This document shows positions 1 through 10,240 of a DNA stretch of 64,000 nt, piece by piece. The notes beneath the pieces are model-generated. The model saw only the letters and a program-made list of their open reading frames with translations. It did not search any database and was not told the origin of the DNA. The position numbers and the translations under genes are program-made. The DNA is taken from the NCBI RefSeq assembly GCF_004337985.1, contig NW_021940919.1, positions 1,213,874 through 1,277,873 on the forward strand, in the 5' to 3' direction. This stretch comes from Pyricularia pennisetigena (Eukaryota; Ascomycota; Sordariomycetes; Magnaporthales; Pyriculariaceae). Within the stretch, counting starts at the first letter, position 1. Each line of letters starts with the position of its first letter.

Positions 1-61
1 AAAAAAAAAAAAAAAAAGACAACAGATATAGATTTTACATCAAACACGTCCAATAATTAAA

Positions 62-811
62 ATGTACATCCGCCCATTCTACGCTGAAACACATACTCCG
101 GCACTGCAAGCCTTCATCCGAGACCATCCACTCGGGATCCTGATCACGGCCCTCCCGGACGCCGGCATCCAGCTCACGCACATACCGTGGGTGCTGCAGG
201 GCACGTCCGAGACGGAGCTCGGGGTGCTGCGCGGGCACATGGCGCGGTCGAACCCGCACGCCAAGACGCTCTCGGCGGCGGCCGGCACCTCGGGCGGCGT
301 GGTGGAATCCGAGGCGACGGTGCTCTTCGACGGGTCGCCGGACCACTACGTCACAGCGGGCTTCTACACGGCCACCAAGCCGACGACGGGCAAGGTGGTG
401 CCCACGTGGAACTACAGCGCCGTCAGGGGCTACGGCAAGGTGCGCGTCTTGTACGACCACGCCGACCCGACGACCAACGACTTCCTGCAGAGGCAGGTCG
501 AGGACCTGACGGCCCACTGCGAGGGTCACGTCATGGGCTACGATGAGCAGAAGCAGTGGCGGGTCGGGGACGCGCCCGATCGGTACATTGACGTGATGAA
601 GAAGAGCATCGTGGGGGTGGAGCTGGTGCTGGAGAGGCTGGAGGGCAAGGTCAAGATGAGTCAGGAGATGGGGCTCGGGGACCGAAAGGGGGTGGTTGAG
701 GGGTTCAGGGCGCTGGGGACCGAGGCAGCGAAGGGGGTTGCGGACCTGGTTGAGGCTAAGAGTTTGGAGAGGGAGCGTGCACGGGGAAAAGGGAAGGTGG
801 ATGAGGAATAA
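62..811 (+). CDS. PaiB-type FMN-binding split-barrel protein
   Basis: A 249-residue single-exon protein of the PaiB family, named from a bacterial negative regulator; in fungi it is annotated as an FMN-binding flavoprotein of uncertain physiological role, probably cytosolic. The family pattern is clear: the N-terminal tyrosine-phenylalanine start, the GHMARSNP motif at residues 58-65 and the VPTWNY motif at 113-118 followed by a glycine-rich strand. The C-terminal 50 residues are charged and look like a disordered tail. The ATG at 62 starts exactly where family members start. The window begins only 61 bases upstream, with a poly(A) run at 1-17, so the promoter is not seen. I see the motifs; FMN binding is family knowledge, and the cellular role is unknown. 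Confidence 0.85.
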   Translation: MYIRPFYAETHTPALQAFIRDHPLGILITALPDAGIQLTHIPWVLQGTSETELGVLRGHMARSNPHAKTLSAAAGTSGGVVESEATVLFDGSPDHYVTAGFYTATKPTTGKVVPTWNYSAVRGYGKVRVLYDHADPTTNDFLQRQVEDLTAHCEGHVMGYDEQKQWRVGDAPDRYIDVMKKSIVGVELVLERLEGKVKMSQEMGLGDRKGVVEGFRALGTEAAKGVADLVEAKSLERERARGKGKVDEE

Positions 812-1574
812 ATTGATTTTGTTTTCCCATTGTTAACCAAGTCAACTGTCTCACTTTCACTTACCCCAGAACTCTCCGGTTTACAACTGCCGGAAGAAAT
901 CAAAATACGACAAGTCCCATGCGTATCGCGTCCAGATCGTACCATAAACTCATAATCCGGGGAATATAATATACCTTCTTTTTCCCTCCCGTGTCCAAGA
1001 GAGAACTAATCTTCTTTTTTTTCCCATGCATCTACTAATTATACTACGCGAATGTCTGCAATTTTCCTCAAATCAGATCCAGTCAAGGGCATTTTTATTT
1101 TTGTTGCATTGACAATCAAGGACAGCATTGTCAGAAGTTCTCCGCTTCGTTTTTGCGCTCCAATTACGCGGCTGCCCGCGAAGCTTAGCCGGCACTGCGT
1201 CGTATCCGCTTATAGGTTCGTTGCGGAGACGAAACCTGGTGGGTGCAACGACGATCTGGGTTTGCCGCGTTGTGACTGCAAGAAAGAAAAAAAAAAAAAA
1301 AAAGAATGCAAAGCTCATGACGCAAGGGTCATGACTTTGGTTGCATTGTTTGTCTAAAATAAAATAAAATTAAGGAGATGAATTATAAGCAATCATAAGT
1401 AATCATAAGTAAGCAAAACAAAAAACAAAAAAAAAAAAAATAAAACGTATAAATAAATCCTCCTCCCCCCCCCCTCCGATCTTTACGGCGCAGAATCTTG
1501 CACGCAGCCAGTCGGGACATGCCTATCCAAGGTACGGCGCCCTCCTGCTTTCTACTCTAGCGTCCACCGCAGCC
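812..1574. other. Intergenic region; promoter of the GH127 gene
   Basis: AT-rich spacer between two co-directional genes. It holds a poly(A) run near 1285-1303, an A-rich block at 1410-1460 and a pyrimidine-rich leader just before the GH127 start. No coding signal was seen. Confidence 0.6.
1448..1455 (+). promoter_or_regulatory. TATA-like box upstream of the GH127 gene
   Basis: TATAAATA lies about 120 bases upstream of the ATG at 1575 and is followed by a C-rich stretch at 1462-1476. Position and sequence fit a core promoter; this is inference, not measured. Confidence 0.4.
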
Positions 1575-3479
1575 ATGCGTCTTCCCCAACTCACCGTCTG
1601 GCTGGCAGCCACAGCCGCCTCCTCGGTCCTCGCCCAGTCCCCTGCGCCGCCCGTCTTCACCGACACTGGCGACTCGGCCCTGGCCTTTGACCTGTCCCAG
1701 GTGACGCTCAACCCGGGCCGTTTCCGCGACAACCAGGACCGGACCCTGACCTACATCAAGTTCGTCGACCTCGACCGGCTCCTCTACAACTTCCGAGCCA
1801 ACCACGGCCTGTCCACCAACGGCGCCCAGGCCAACGGCGGCTGGGACGCGCCCAGCTTCCCCTTCCGCACACACATCCAGGGCCATTTCCTCACGGCCTG
1901 GGCCAACTGCTGGGCCGTGCTCAAGGACGAAGAGTGCCGCGGCCGGGCCGAGCGGTTCGTCGAGGAGCTGGCCAAGTGCCAGGACAACAACGCCGCGGCC
2001 GGCTTCCAGGCCGGCTACCTCTCGGGCTTCCCCGAGTCCGACATCACGGCCGTCGAGCAGCGCACGCTCAGCAACGGCAACGTGCCCTACTACGCCATCC
2101 ACAAGACCATGGCCGGCCTGCTGGACGTGTGGCGGAACGTGGGCAGCACCAAGGCCAGGGACGTGCTGCTCAAGATGGCCGGCTGGGTGGACGCGCGGAC
2201 CGCGCTCCTGTCGTACGCGCAGATGCAGAGCATGATGGGCACCGAGTTCGGCGGCATGAGCGAGGTCCTGGCCGACGTCTTCCACCAGACGGGCGACGAG
2301 CGCTGGCTGACGGCGGCGCGGAGGTTCGACCACGCCGCCGTGCTGGACCCGCTCGCGCGCAGCCAGGACGCCCTCGACGGCCTGCACGCCAACACGCAGG
2401 TGCCCAAGTGGATCGGCGCCGCGCGCGAGTACAAGGCCACCAAGGACCAGCGGTACCTGGACATTGCGCGCAACGCCTGGGACTTCACCGTCGAGGCCCA
2501 CACCTACGCCATCGGCGGCAACAGCCAGGCCGAGCACTTTCGCCCGCCAAACGCCATCGCCGGCTACCTGACCCGGGACACGGCCGAGGCCTGCAACACG
2601 TACAACATGCTCAAGCTGACCCGGGAGCTCTTCATGCACGACGCCGCCCCGGCCATGAACGACACGGCCAAGTTTGACTTTTACGAGCGCGCCCTGCTCA
2701 ACCACCTGCTGGGCCAGCAGGACCCGGCCGACGCCCACGGCCACGTCACCTACTTCACCCCGCTCAACGCCGGCGGCCGGAGGGGCGTCGGCCCGGCCTG
2801 GGGCGGCGGCACCTGGAGCACCGACTACGAGAGCTTCTGGTGCTGCCAGGGGACCGGCATCGAGACCAACACGAAGCTGATGGACAGCATCTACTTCCGG
2901 AGCCGCGACAACACCACCCTGTACGTGAACCTGTTCATCCCCTCGGCCGTGCGGTGGCAGGAGAGGGACGGCGTCGTCGTGACGCAGCAGACCGAGTTCC
3001 CGCTCGGCGACACCACCACCCTGACCCTGTCGGGCGCCGCCGGCGGCCGCTGGACCCTGTCGGTGCGGATCCCCAGCTGGGTCGCCGGCAGCGCCGAGGT
3101 CCGCGTGAACGGGCAGAACGCCGCGGCCGACGTGCGGACGACCCCTGGTGGTTATGCCGCCATCACGCGCGAGTGGTCCGTCGGCGACAAGGTGACCGTT
3201 CGGTTGCCCATGAAGCTGCACACCGTCCCGGCCAACGACGACCCGAGCCTCGTGGCCTTGGCCTATGGCCCCGCCATTCTCTCTGGCAGGTATGGCGACC
3301 AGAGCCTGAACCAGATCCCGACCTTGGATCTTGGGAGCGTGAAGAGCACAGGGAAGCCTCTGGAGTTTGCGGCCAAGGATGGCAATGGGACCCATGTCAA
3401 CCTGGGGCCGTTTTATGATGCCCATGGCATCAACTACAACGTGTACTGGCGGGCTAAAGGGGCCTTGCCGACTGTCTGA
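1575..3479 (+). CDS. Secreted GH127-type beta-L-arabinofuranosidase (DUF1680)
   Basis: A 634-residue intronless glycoside hydrolase, probably removing beta-linked L-arabinofuranose from plant cell-wall glycoproteins or side chains. Residues 1-20 form a signal peptide ending near Ala-Gln, so it should be extracellular. The (alpha/alpha)-barrel motifs of DUF1680 are in order: GGMSEVLADV in the first half, the EACNTYN motif with Glu338 and Cys340, and the FWCCQGTG motif with Cys423 and Cys424. In the characterised bacterial enzyme the equivalent Glu, Cys and Cys-Cys residues bind zinc and one Cys is the nucleophile; Glu320, in a GGNSQAE context, is a candidate acid/base. The third codon position is very G+C rich. 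The opposite strand also has a long open frame with no family motif. GH127 versus a related family such as GH146 cannot be separated by eye. Confidence 0.9.
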   Translation: MRLPQLTVWLAATAASSVLAQSPAPPVFTDTGDSALAFDLSQVTLNPGRFRDNQDRTLTYIKFVDLDRLLYNFRANHGLSTNGAQANGGWDAPSFPFRTHIQGHFLTAWANCWAVLKDEECRGRAERFVEELAKCQDNNAAAGFQAGYLSGFPESDITAVEQRTLSNGNVPYYAIHKTMAGLLDVWRNVGSTKARDVLLKMAGWVDARTALLSYAQMQSMMGTEFGGMSEVLADVFHQTGDERWLTAARRFDHAAVLDPLARSQDALDGLHANTQVPKWIGAAREYKATKDQRYLDIARNAWDFTVEAHTYAIGGNSQAEHFRPPNAIAGYLTRDTAEACNTYNMLKLTRELFMHDAAPAMNDTAKFDFYERALLNHLLGQQDPADAHGHVTYFTPLNAGGRRGVGPAWGGGTWSTDYESFWCCQGTGIETNTKLMDSIYFRSRDNTTLYVNLFIPSAVRWQERDGVVVTQQTEFPLGDTTTLTLSGAAGGRWTLSVRIPSWVAGSAEVRVNGQNAAADVRTTPGGYAAITREWSVGDKVTVRLPMKLHTVPANDDPSLVALAYGPAILSGRYGDQSLNQIPTLDLGSVKSTGKPLEFAAKDGNGTHVNLGPFYDAHGINYNVYWRAKGALPTV

Positions 3480-3902
3480 TGGGATAAGTGACGAGTCCCA
3501 AACCATACCATGTGTGTTAGTTAATATAATGAATATACAATTTGCTGTAGCTTCTGGTCGAGGATATGTGATTAGTTAAGAGTCATGAGCGTCGGAATAC
3601 TTCACCTCGGCACACTTGACTTACCTGGCACCTAAGTACATGTTCGCTACCTTTTGGCGGGAGTTACTGCCAAAGGGTGCCATTATATCGAATAGCGGAT
3701 GATGTATATACGTCCTATGTATACCGATATATATTAGCATCACGTATGTTCAGTTCAAATCTATACAATGAACGGCTTCCCCCCGCGATCAATCATAACC
3801 CCCGAGAAACATTCCCAATAACAAAACAGAAACAACACAGACCGTGAACGCCGAGCTATAGTTCCTCTCTCTATAAACAAACTCTAGGCTCGCTCGCCCT
3901 CT
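3480..3902. other. Intergenic region between convergent genes
   Basis: The 3' ends of the GH127 and Mcp1-like genes face each other here. The sequence is AT-rich with repeated TATATA-like stretches near 3711-3736 and no coding signal; it presumably holds both 3' UTRs. Confidence 0.6.
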
Positions 3903-5000
3903 TCACAGCCAAACCTTCTGAAACATGCCGTCATACAAATCACCGACCCAACCACGGCTCTTCCCACCACGCGCCACAACCCCCAATCCACCAGCCGCCC
4001 AGACGAGCACCCCGACGAGGGCACCGCCGTTAATCAACAACCAGGACCGTCTCCTTCGCTTCCTCACTTCCCGCCCGACGAGGGCTGCGCTGCTATCCCA
4101 CGCTGCACCCTGCGCAAGCCCCAGCCAGCGCGCCCAGCCCCACACCACGTGGCCGACCGTCACCGTGATCAAGGACGTGTAGGCAGCCCAGGCGATGGCC
4201 GGGTGCCTCGCGAAGCCGTGCGCCACATACGCCAGCCCGATGTCGGCGCTGTCACCCTCGACCAGCAGTGGCAGGCCGCGGTTGACAAAGGCGTGAGCCA
4301 GGACCGCCGCCGTAGCGCCATAGCCCGCCGCCGCCGTGTATGTGAGCTGGGGCCACGCGCTCGGCTCCCGGCCCCTGCCGCGGCTCTTGGCCGGCACCAT
4401 GACGCCGGGTGTGGCGCCGCCGTAGCGCTGAAGATTCTGCGAGCGGCGCACCAGGCGCAACGCCAGGCCCGACAGGATGTGAGCGGCCAATGGGGCGGCA
4501 ACGAGAAGGGGCTCAGAGATCCGCGTCTGGTATATCTCGCGCGAGAGGAGAAGGTAGGATTCGGACGAGGATACGGAGCGAGTTAGGAGGGGGACGATGG
4601 ATGTGGTGGCGAGGTGGACCGTCGTGAATATCGAAAAGGCATAAGACGAGTAGCGTTGGATACGGGCCACTGTGTGTTGTTAGCAATGATTTTTTTTTTT
4701 CTTTTTTTCCTTCTCTTGATTTCACAAATGAGAGATAAACTGCTCAAGGGAAATTATTTTGGCGAGTGACATACAATAGTAGATGGCGCCATGGCCACTC
4801 CCGCTCAGGCCGAGTGACGACCCTGTGCTTCCTGACGCAGAAGTATTGGCTATTGAAGCAGCTGAAGTCGAGTCTGCGTCGGCAGCCTCCTCTGGCAGCG
4901 GCGGAAGGTCTTTGTCTGTTTCTATGGGCGCCGGGTCGAGCTGCATGAGCGAGATGAAGGTCTCGGTCGAGGATTTTGTGTTTAGGGACCGGGAGTCCAT
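3903..5000 (-). CDS. MCP1: Mcp1-like mitochondrial membrane protein (DUF1691)
   Basis: A 330-residue protein in two exons: 5000-4775 and 4669-3903, with a 105-bp intron (4774-4670) that starts GTATGT and ends CAG. The junction restores the family motif just after GLSGSG and before RIQRYSSYAF. Yeast Mcp1 is a mitochondrial outer-membrane protein that suppresses loss of ERMES components and helps lipid homeostasis. The N-terminal 75 residues are acidic, Ser/Ala-rich and probably disordered; the rest carries several hydrophobic segments typical of the DUF1691 pair, with a basic RKRRRR stretch before the last membrane segment. It is divergent from the C2H2 gene, with 455 bp between the two starts. 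The family call is firm; the exact yeast-like function is inferred. Confidence 0.85.
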
Positions 5001-5455
5001 GGTGGCGTCGATCGGAGTTGTGCCCTCTGTGCAGAGTCGTTGCTGAGTCCTCTTTAGCTGAGCTTGTATTTGCTTGTCGTTCTTCGCCTTCGGATGGTGC
5101 CAAGATTATAGATGAATTTGAAGTTTGACACCAGAAATGCTCAAGTTGCAAACCAAAAGTCTGGGGAATTCTGGGTCCGGTTTGTTGGGAATTGGCAATG
5201 GATCGAGTCTGAATGGTCATGTCTATGGTCATGGGGCGCGCCTGTTGAATCGTGCTGTAACCTGGATTAATGAAGCTACAGGGGGCACGGGCCGCGTTGC
5301 ATATGGGGGATCCGCTTGCTGCGTGTGGGCTTGGGGTAGAAGAGTTGACATCACCGCCACCGGCGATGAACTTGGTTTCCTTTTGTGCAACTTTCCGACA
5401 ATTGATCAAGATAAAATTAAGTTTTGAATCCTCCTAACCCGATATCACGTTCAAG
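5001..5455. other. Shared divergent promoter of the Mcp1-like and C2H2 genes
   Basis: A 455-bp spacer between two divergent starts at 5000 and 5456. No repeat or RNA gene was seen, and no clear TATA box. Confidence 0.5.
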
Positions 5456-6102
5456 ATGCCTCCTGTAAGTTAAAACAACAACACAATACCCCTCTTGGCG
5501 AATTGTTCACAAACTGACCATGCCCTCTTTNNNNNNNNNNNNNNNNNNNCCCCCCCCCCCCCCGCCGAAAAACAAAACAGCGACACCAAACGCTCCCACC
5601 TGCACAAACATCCTCGGCCCGCGAGGCCCTGCAGTCCTTCTACTGTCAACTATGCAGCAAAGGCTACAGTCGCATGAACGATTACGAGGCCCACCTGTCT
5701 TCATATGACCACTCGCACAAGCAGCGCCTCAAGGACATGAAGGCCATGGTGCGCGACCCGACTGCCGCAGCGCGTGCGAGAAAAGCAGAGGCAAAAGCGG
5801 ATGGCGTCATCAGCATCAAGATTGGCGGCGAAGACGGTGGCACCAGTGCCGGCGGGTTCAAGAAGGGTGGGTTCAAGAAGTCTGGCTTCAAGTCGGCCTT
5901 TGCGCCGGTCGACGCTGTACCACAACAGCAGCCTGTCACGGAGGAGCAGGGCGGCGGCAGTGGCGGATGGAAGAAGGCAGAGGATGGTGCCGTGGCGACC
6001 GTACCTGGACACGAGAGGTTGGACAGGAAGACCGAAGATGGCGAGAGCGACACCGAGGACGAGGGCTACGAAGTCTACGACCCGCGGCACCCCACCGACT
6101 GA
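5456..6102 (+). CDS. GPATCH8/ZNF804-type C2H2 zinc finger protein
   Basis: A predicted 176-residue protein with a nine-base first exon (5456-5464, Met-Pro-Pro) followed by GTAAGT, and a second exon from 5581 after an ACAG acceptor. Both junctions are phase 0. A single C2H2 finger reads Cys25-x2-Cys28-x12-His41-x5-His47 and is followed by the HKQRLKDMK block typical of the GPATCH8/ZNF804 finger found in RNA-processing proteins. The C-terminal half is low in complexity, with Gly-Phe-Lys-Lys repeats near residues 95-110 and an acidic tail. The intron contains a 19-base assembly gap (5531-5549) next to a C homopolymer, so its internal sequence is uncertain, but both splice sites are present. It is probably nuclear; a splicing role is inferred from the family. 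Confidence 0.8.
5531..5549. other. Assembly gap (N)
   Basis: Nineteen Ns followed by a run of fourteen C inside the intron of the C2H2 gene; probably a homopolymer that could not be assembled. Confidence 0.95.
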
Positions 6103-6269
6103 ATACTTGTTTCCTCCATGGTCTATCTCGATATCTGGACATCGGAACAACTACAGAAATCGGCAACCATTGCTAGCATACACGTGTCTGGGGCAGCTCT
6201 ATTGAACGTTTGCGCAAGGACCCGGCCCATACGTCAAAAAACGTAGCAGCATTACATCCAAAACCTACA

Positions 6270-9200
6270 TTACATCTGATGCTGCCCTGGAACCTGCCCA
6301 GGCCCTGCAACAGGAGCTGCGGTGCCCTGAGCCCAGCTCTCAGGGTTAAACTGGCTCAAATCTCTCTCCAGCATGCCCATCATGGACAAATTCCCCGAGA
6401 ACCAATCCCCCAGTTGCGCATTCCCAAACTCATAACCAAGTCCCGGCTGCTGTGGCTGCTGCTGCAAGACGCTCGGCCCGGGCTGCTGCTGCGGGTGCAC
6501 AGAAGGCTGCGGCGGCATGAAGCCAAGGTCCCGGAAGTACATGTCGAACTCCATGTTGACGGGATACGTCGTTGCGCCGTCCTCGGCCTGAGTTGCCGCC
6601 TTCTGCTGCTTTTTGGTCTCTAGGTACATGGTTGCTACGTTGACGAGCGCGTTGCAGAGGCGGTGGAGCTTGCCGACCGGCTCGCTCATGTCGCGGCCGA
6701 CCTCGAGAGACTTGACGAACTCGGTAAGCCGTGCGAGGTCGTCGAGATTGGACGTCTCGATGATGTGGCAGAAGATGACGATGAAAGGGATGAATGGAGA
6801 GTATAAAATTGTCCTATTTTTGATTCCATTTTTTTTTTGTGTGTGTGTGTGTGTGTTTTTATCAGCATGTGACTCGATGTTTCTTTCGTATGTTTACTTT
6901 CCACCACCAAACAGATCAAAACGAGGCATAAAAAAGCATACCAATGGATATAGGCTGTTGCCAGATCCCGACTTTCGCGCATTAGCTGCATGCACCCTGC
7001 ATGCGCCTGCATGGCCTCTCTCGCAACCTCGATACATTCTTGATTAAAAGTCCTCGAGATGCCGTCGCCGTCCATGCCGCAGCCGTCGGGCGGGATCGCG
7101 CGGTAGCATAGGGCCAGCGAGCTCAGCATTGACACCCGATCCGACTTCATGAGCATGTCGAGAACAGCGGCGTCGTATTTTTTCTCCTGCGATGCCTTGG
7201 GTAGTCGATAAATGTCCATGCTCGGCAGCATGGCCATCATGGCCCTCAGCTCGGCTGCCAACTCCCGCGCAGTATGCACCCGCCTCTCGACCGGCAGCCG
7301 CAGCGCCGCGGGGCTGTAGAGGTCGTCGTAGATGCGGCCCTGCACGTGCGCGTGGCGTGCCCACATGTTGATAGTGTCTCGATACTCGTCGTATTCGCTT
7401 ATCCGACCCAGCTGCCGGGGCACCGTGATCTCTTCGTCCCTGAGGACCGACGCTCGGCCCAGCCGTAGCGCCAAGCCCTTGTCGAGCGTGTAGGCGAAGA
7501 GGAACAGCACCTGCCGCTTGCTGCTGGAGGCGCCATGATGATCGTCCCCGATCGACGACGAGCCCACCGACATTCCTCGCCCATCATTGCTGCTGCTCCT
7601 TCTGCCGCCGCGGTCAATGCTGGCCGACCGCCGCCCCGCCGCCTCGGCTCCGGCCCGGTGGTAGCCCATGGTCAAGCAAAGCTGGCAGGCCGCGCTGCTG
7701 AGCTGCCACGCCAGGCTGGGCTTGGCCAGCTCGATGGCATAGGTGGTGCCCAACAGAAGCGCCTCGACGTTTTCGCGCTTGGGCGTCTGCAGGAGGTTGA
7801 ACTGGCTCAGCGCCGCCTCAAGGTTGACGCGGCACATGTGATAGTAGCGCTCGTACTCCTCGTTCGTGTGGGCCCCGCCGCCGGAGTCGCTGCTTGAAAA
7901 GGCGCGCTCCTCAAAGACGTAAAAGAGGCCCGCGACAGTGATGATGTAGTCGGCTTGCGAGTAGTCCTCGGTCGCAAAGTAGACGCGTCGGCAGTGCTCG
8001 GTGAACTCGTCGACGCCGAGAAAGGAGCACATTAGGGTGAAGGTCACCGGGATGTATTCTAAGTCGTTGGTGTGTAAGCTTTGGAAACTAGAGAGTATGA
8101 TGTGATGCTTCGCGAGGTGACACTGGAGGCAGTGCGGGAAGCCGTTTTCTGCTCAACTTCGGGCGTCAAACATAGGGGAGAGGGTGGAGACGGGTAAATG
8201 AGGCTTGTGCCACGGTCGGGCTATAAAAAGGGCACACAAAAGGAACTTAAAACAGACGATGGGCGTTATTGCCTTTCAGCTCTCTCAATATGCCAACCAC
8301 GACATTGAGAGGGGGCAGCGGGAGCTCTCGAAGCCCACCGGGCGGCAGAAACTTTTGGTTCAGGAAGCGAATGTCGGCAGTGGTGCTCCCGCGCTTCTGC
8401 ATGTGCACGATCTGCTGGAGGCTGGAGAGAGCACTGTGGAGGCTCGGGTTGTCCATGACGTGGGCGTGGCCGGGCTCGAGCGAGGTGCGGCCGACGGCGA
8501 GGTGGAGGAACTCGGACGCGAAGGCCGTGTGTGCCGTCATGGACGAGTCGCCCTCGAAGGGCGCTTCCGCATCCGTCTCGGCTTCGTCGGCATCTGAGTC
8601 CATCTTGGTCACGGCTTCCGCGGCGTGGCGGTCGGCAGCGGGCAATGAGGCGGGCGACGTGCCGGTCGCTGGGGTCGCGGCATGCTGTGACTGCTGGGGG
8701 TTTGGGAGGGGCTTGTCAAAAAACAATGCAGAGGACGATGACGGGTCGGGCGTGTGGCTGGTGCTTGACGAGGCCTGCTTGATGAGGGCGGGGAGTTGAC
8801 GAAGGATGTTCTCTATGCGACCGAGCCGGTCCTCGATCTGGTCGATCTTGCGTTCACTGCGCACGCGGTCATGGTTAGATGTATGACAACTTCAGGAAAA
8901 AGCCAAGCTACTAGTGTTACCCCATTTTTGATGATCACATGGCGGAAGGAGGCGACATCTACGATCTGCCCTTAAGAGAGTTGCCCTTTCGGGACTCTTG
9001 GTGTAGGGTCAAGCAAGCGCATGGCTCAGCCATGTCCGCGGCGCTCCGGCGTCCGAACAAATAGGATAGCCGTGGCACTATGGGTCAAACTAGGATGTCT
9101 ACAGCCAAGGAGATCGGTAGAACGCACTATTGAGTCGATATCAGGACCCTTTGACGCGGTTCCTTGGGCCTTTGCCCAATCCCAGTGGACGAGCATGTGC

Positions 9201-9513
9201 GTCGGGCCGTCGTGCAGTTGGAGCACGGAGTATTCTTGTCGCACCGGATCTTGAACGGGATGGTGTTAGGATGTTTGAATGCGTTTTGTTGTATGGTACA
9301 TGACTGAGTGAGAGAGTTGACATACCTTTCGAACGCGGCATTGATCACACTAGAACGATATGTTTATATACGGTTTAGTAGGTTGACTTTGAGACAGAGG
9401 CTTTAATAATATTGTAAAAACTCATGTCCTTTTTCCTTTTCTTTGTGTTCCTCTCTCATGTCCTACCCAACATCTGCTGTATCCATACTGGCGTAGATGA
9501 AGGCACTGGTCAA

Positions 9514-9555
<42 letters not shown>

Positions 9556-9673
9556 AAAATCCTTGTCTCCTTTCTATCACAAAGGAGCCTCATTTGAGTT
9601 TCAAAACATTGTCACTCACCGCACGCCTAATGTTACCATCATCGCCGTCAACCGACGTATCCCTTGGGTCCAT
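6270..9673 (-). CDS. Zn2Cys6 fungal transcription factor, six exons
   Basis: An 849-residue nuclear regulator. My exon model on the minus strand is 9673-9620, 9349-9326, 9249-9128, 8856-8258, 8148-6942 and 6813-6270; all phases agree. After only 18 residues comes the zinc cluster, Cys19-x2-Cys22-x6-Cys29-x5-Cys35-x2-Cys38-x6-Cys45, split over three exons. A short coiled coil (KIDQIEDRLGRIENIL) follows as a linker, then an acidic, Ser-rich stretch and the fungal-specific transcription factor domain, with an EFTEHCRRVYFATEDYS region and the conserved TILYSPFIPF block rebuilt by splicing at 6941/6814. The C-terminus is Gln/Pro-rich. The intron at 8257-8149 uses a weaker GTCTGT donor and is the least certain junction. 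Target genes are unknown. It ends 167 bp from the C2H2 gene, tail to tail. Confidence 0.85.
9519..9553 (+). repeat. Poly(T) tract in intron 1 of the Zn2Cys6 gene
   Basis: About 35 consecutive T on the plus strand, that is poly(A) in the sense of the gene, within the 270-bp first intron (9619-9350). Confidence 0.9.
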
Positions 9674-10206
9674 TGTCAGGTTCTGGATAATTGATAACGA
9701 CTAGGTTGGGTGGTATTGCTTCCGGTCGGTCGAAACGGACGGCTCGGCGGCCGAACGAAGGCAAAAGATCCGTGGGGAGAGGTCTACAATGCGCTAGTCT
9801 ATACCTAGACTCCAGAACAAAAGTGAAGAAAATAAAAAAAAAAAATTCAGGCACTTGACATGCAACTATTAGATTCGGTTCGTCCAAAGTACTTTCTTAA
9901 AAGGGATGGATTTTGATTGTTGGAGCCCATTTGAGAGACATTGAATTCTTGGGCCGCTAAACGATGTGTGTATTTCCTTCAGTCGCTGCAATTTTGCTAG
10001 TGCTCAGAAACCGCGTCATGAAGGCGGCGCAATCGAGGTATTGAGCCGGAGCCCGCGGGCACCCGCTACTTGCCGCTCGAGCGGGAGTCATGCATTTCTA
10101 CCAGGGAGTAGCCATCCCCACTTGGCACTACAATTTAGACTTCTAGAATCCCCAACAACGGGAACGCTGGTCGGCTTTGTTATAAGCCTCGAGTGCATAA
10201 TTTTCC

Positions 10207-10207
<1 letters not shown>

Positions 10208-10239
<32 letters not shown>
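10208..10239 (+). repeat. Poly(T) homopolymer
   Basis: About 32 T in a row in the gene-poor region. Confidence 0.9.

Positions 10240-10240
<1 letters not shown>

Noticed and set aside
1..17. Poly(A) at the window start as the tail of a retroelement
   Set aside because: A homopolymer alone is not evidence; similar runs occur throughout and no element body is visible.
1934..2677. A 247-codon frame shifted within the GH127 gene
   Set aside because: Arg/Gly/Ala-rich shadow of the real frame with no motif.
1557..3506. A 649-codon open frame antisense to the GH127 gene, longer than the gene itself
   Set aside because: It is Val/Gly/Arg-rich with no family motif, while the plus strand has a signal peptide and all DUF1680 motifs. 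High third-position G+C keeps the opposite strand open.
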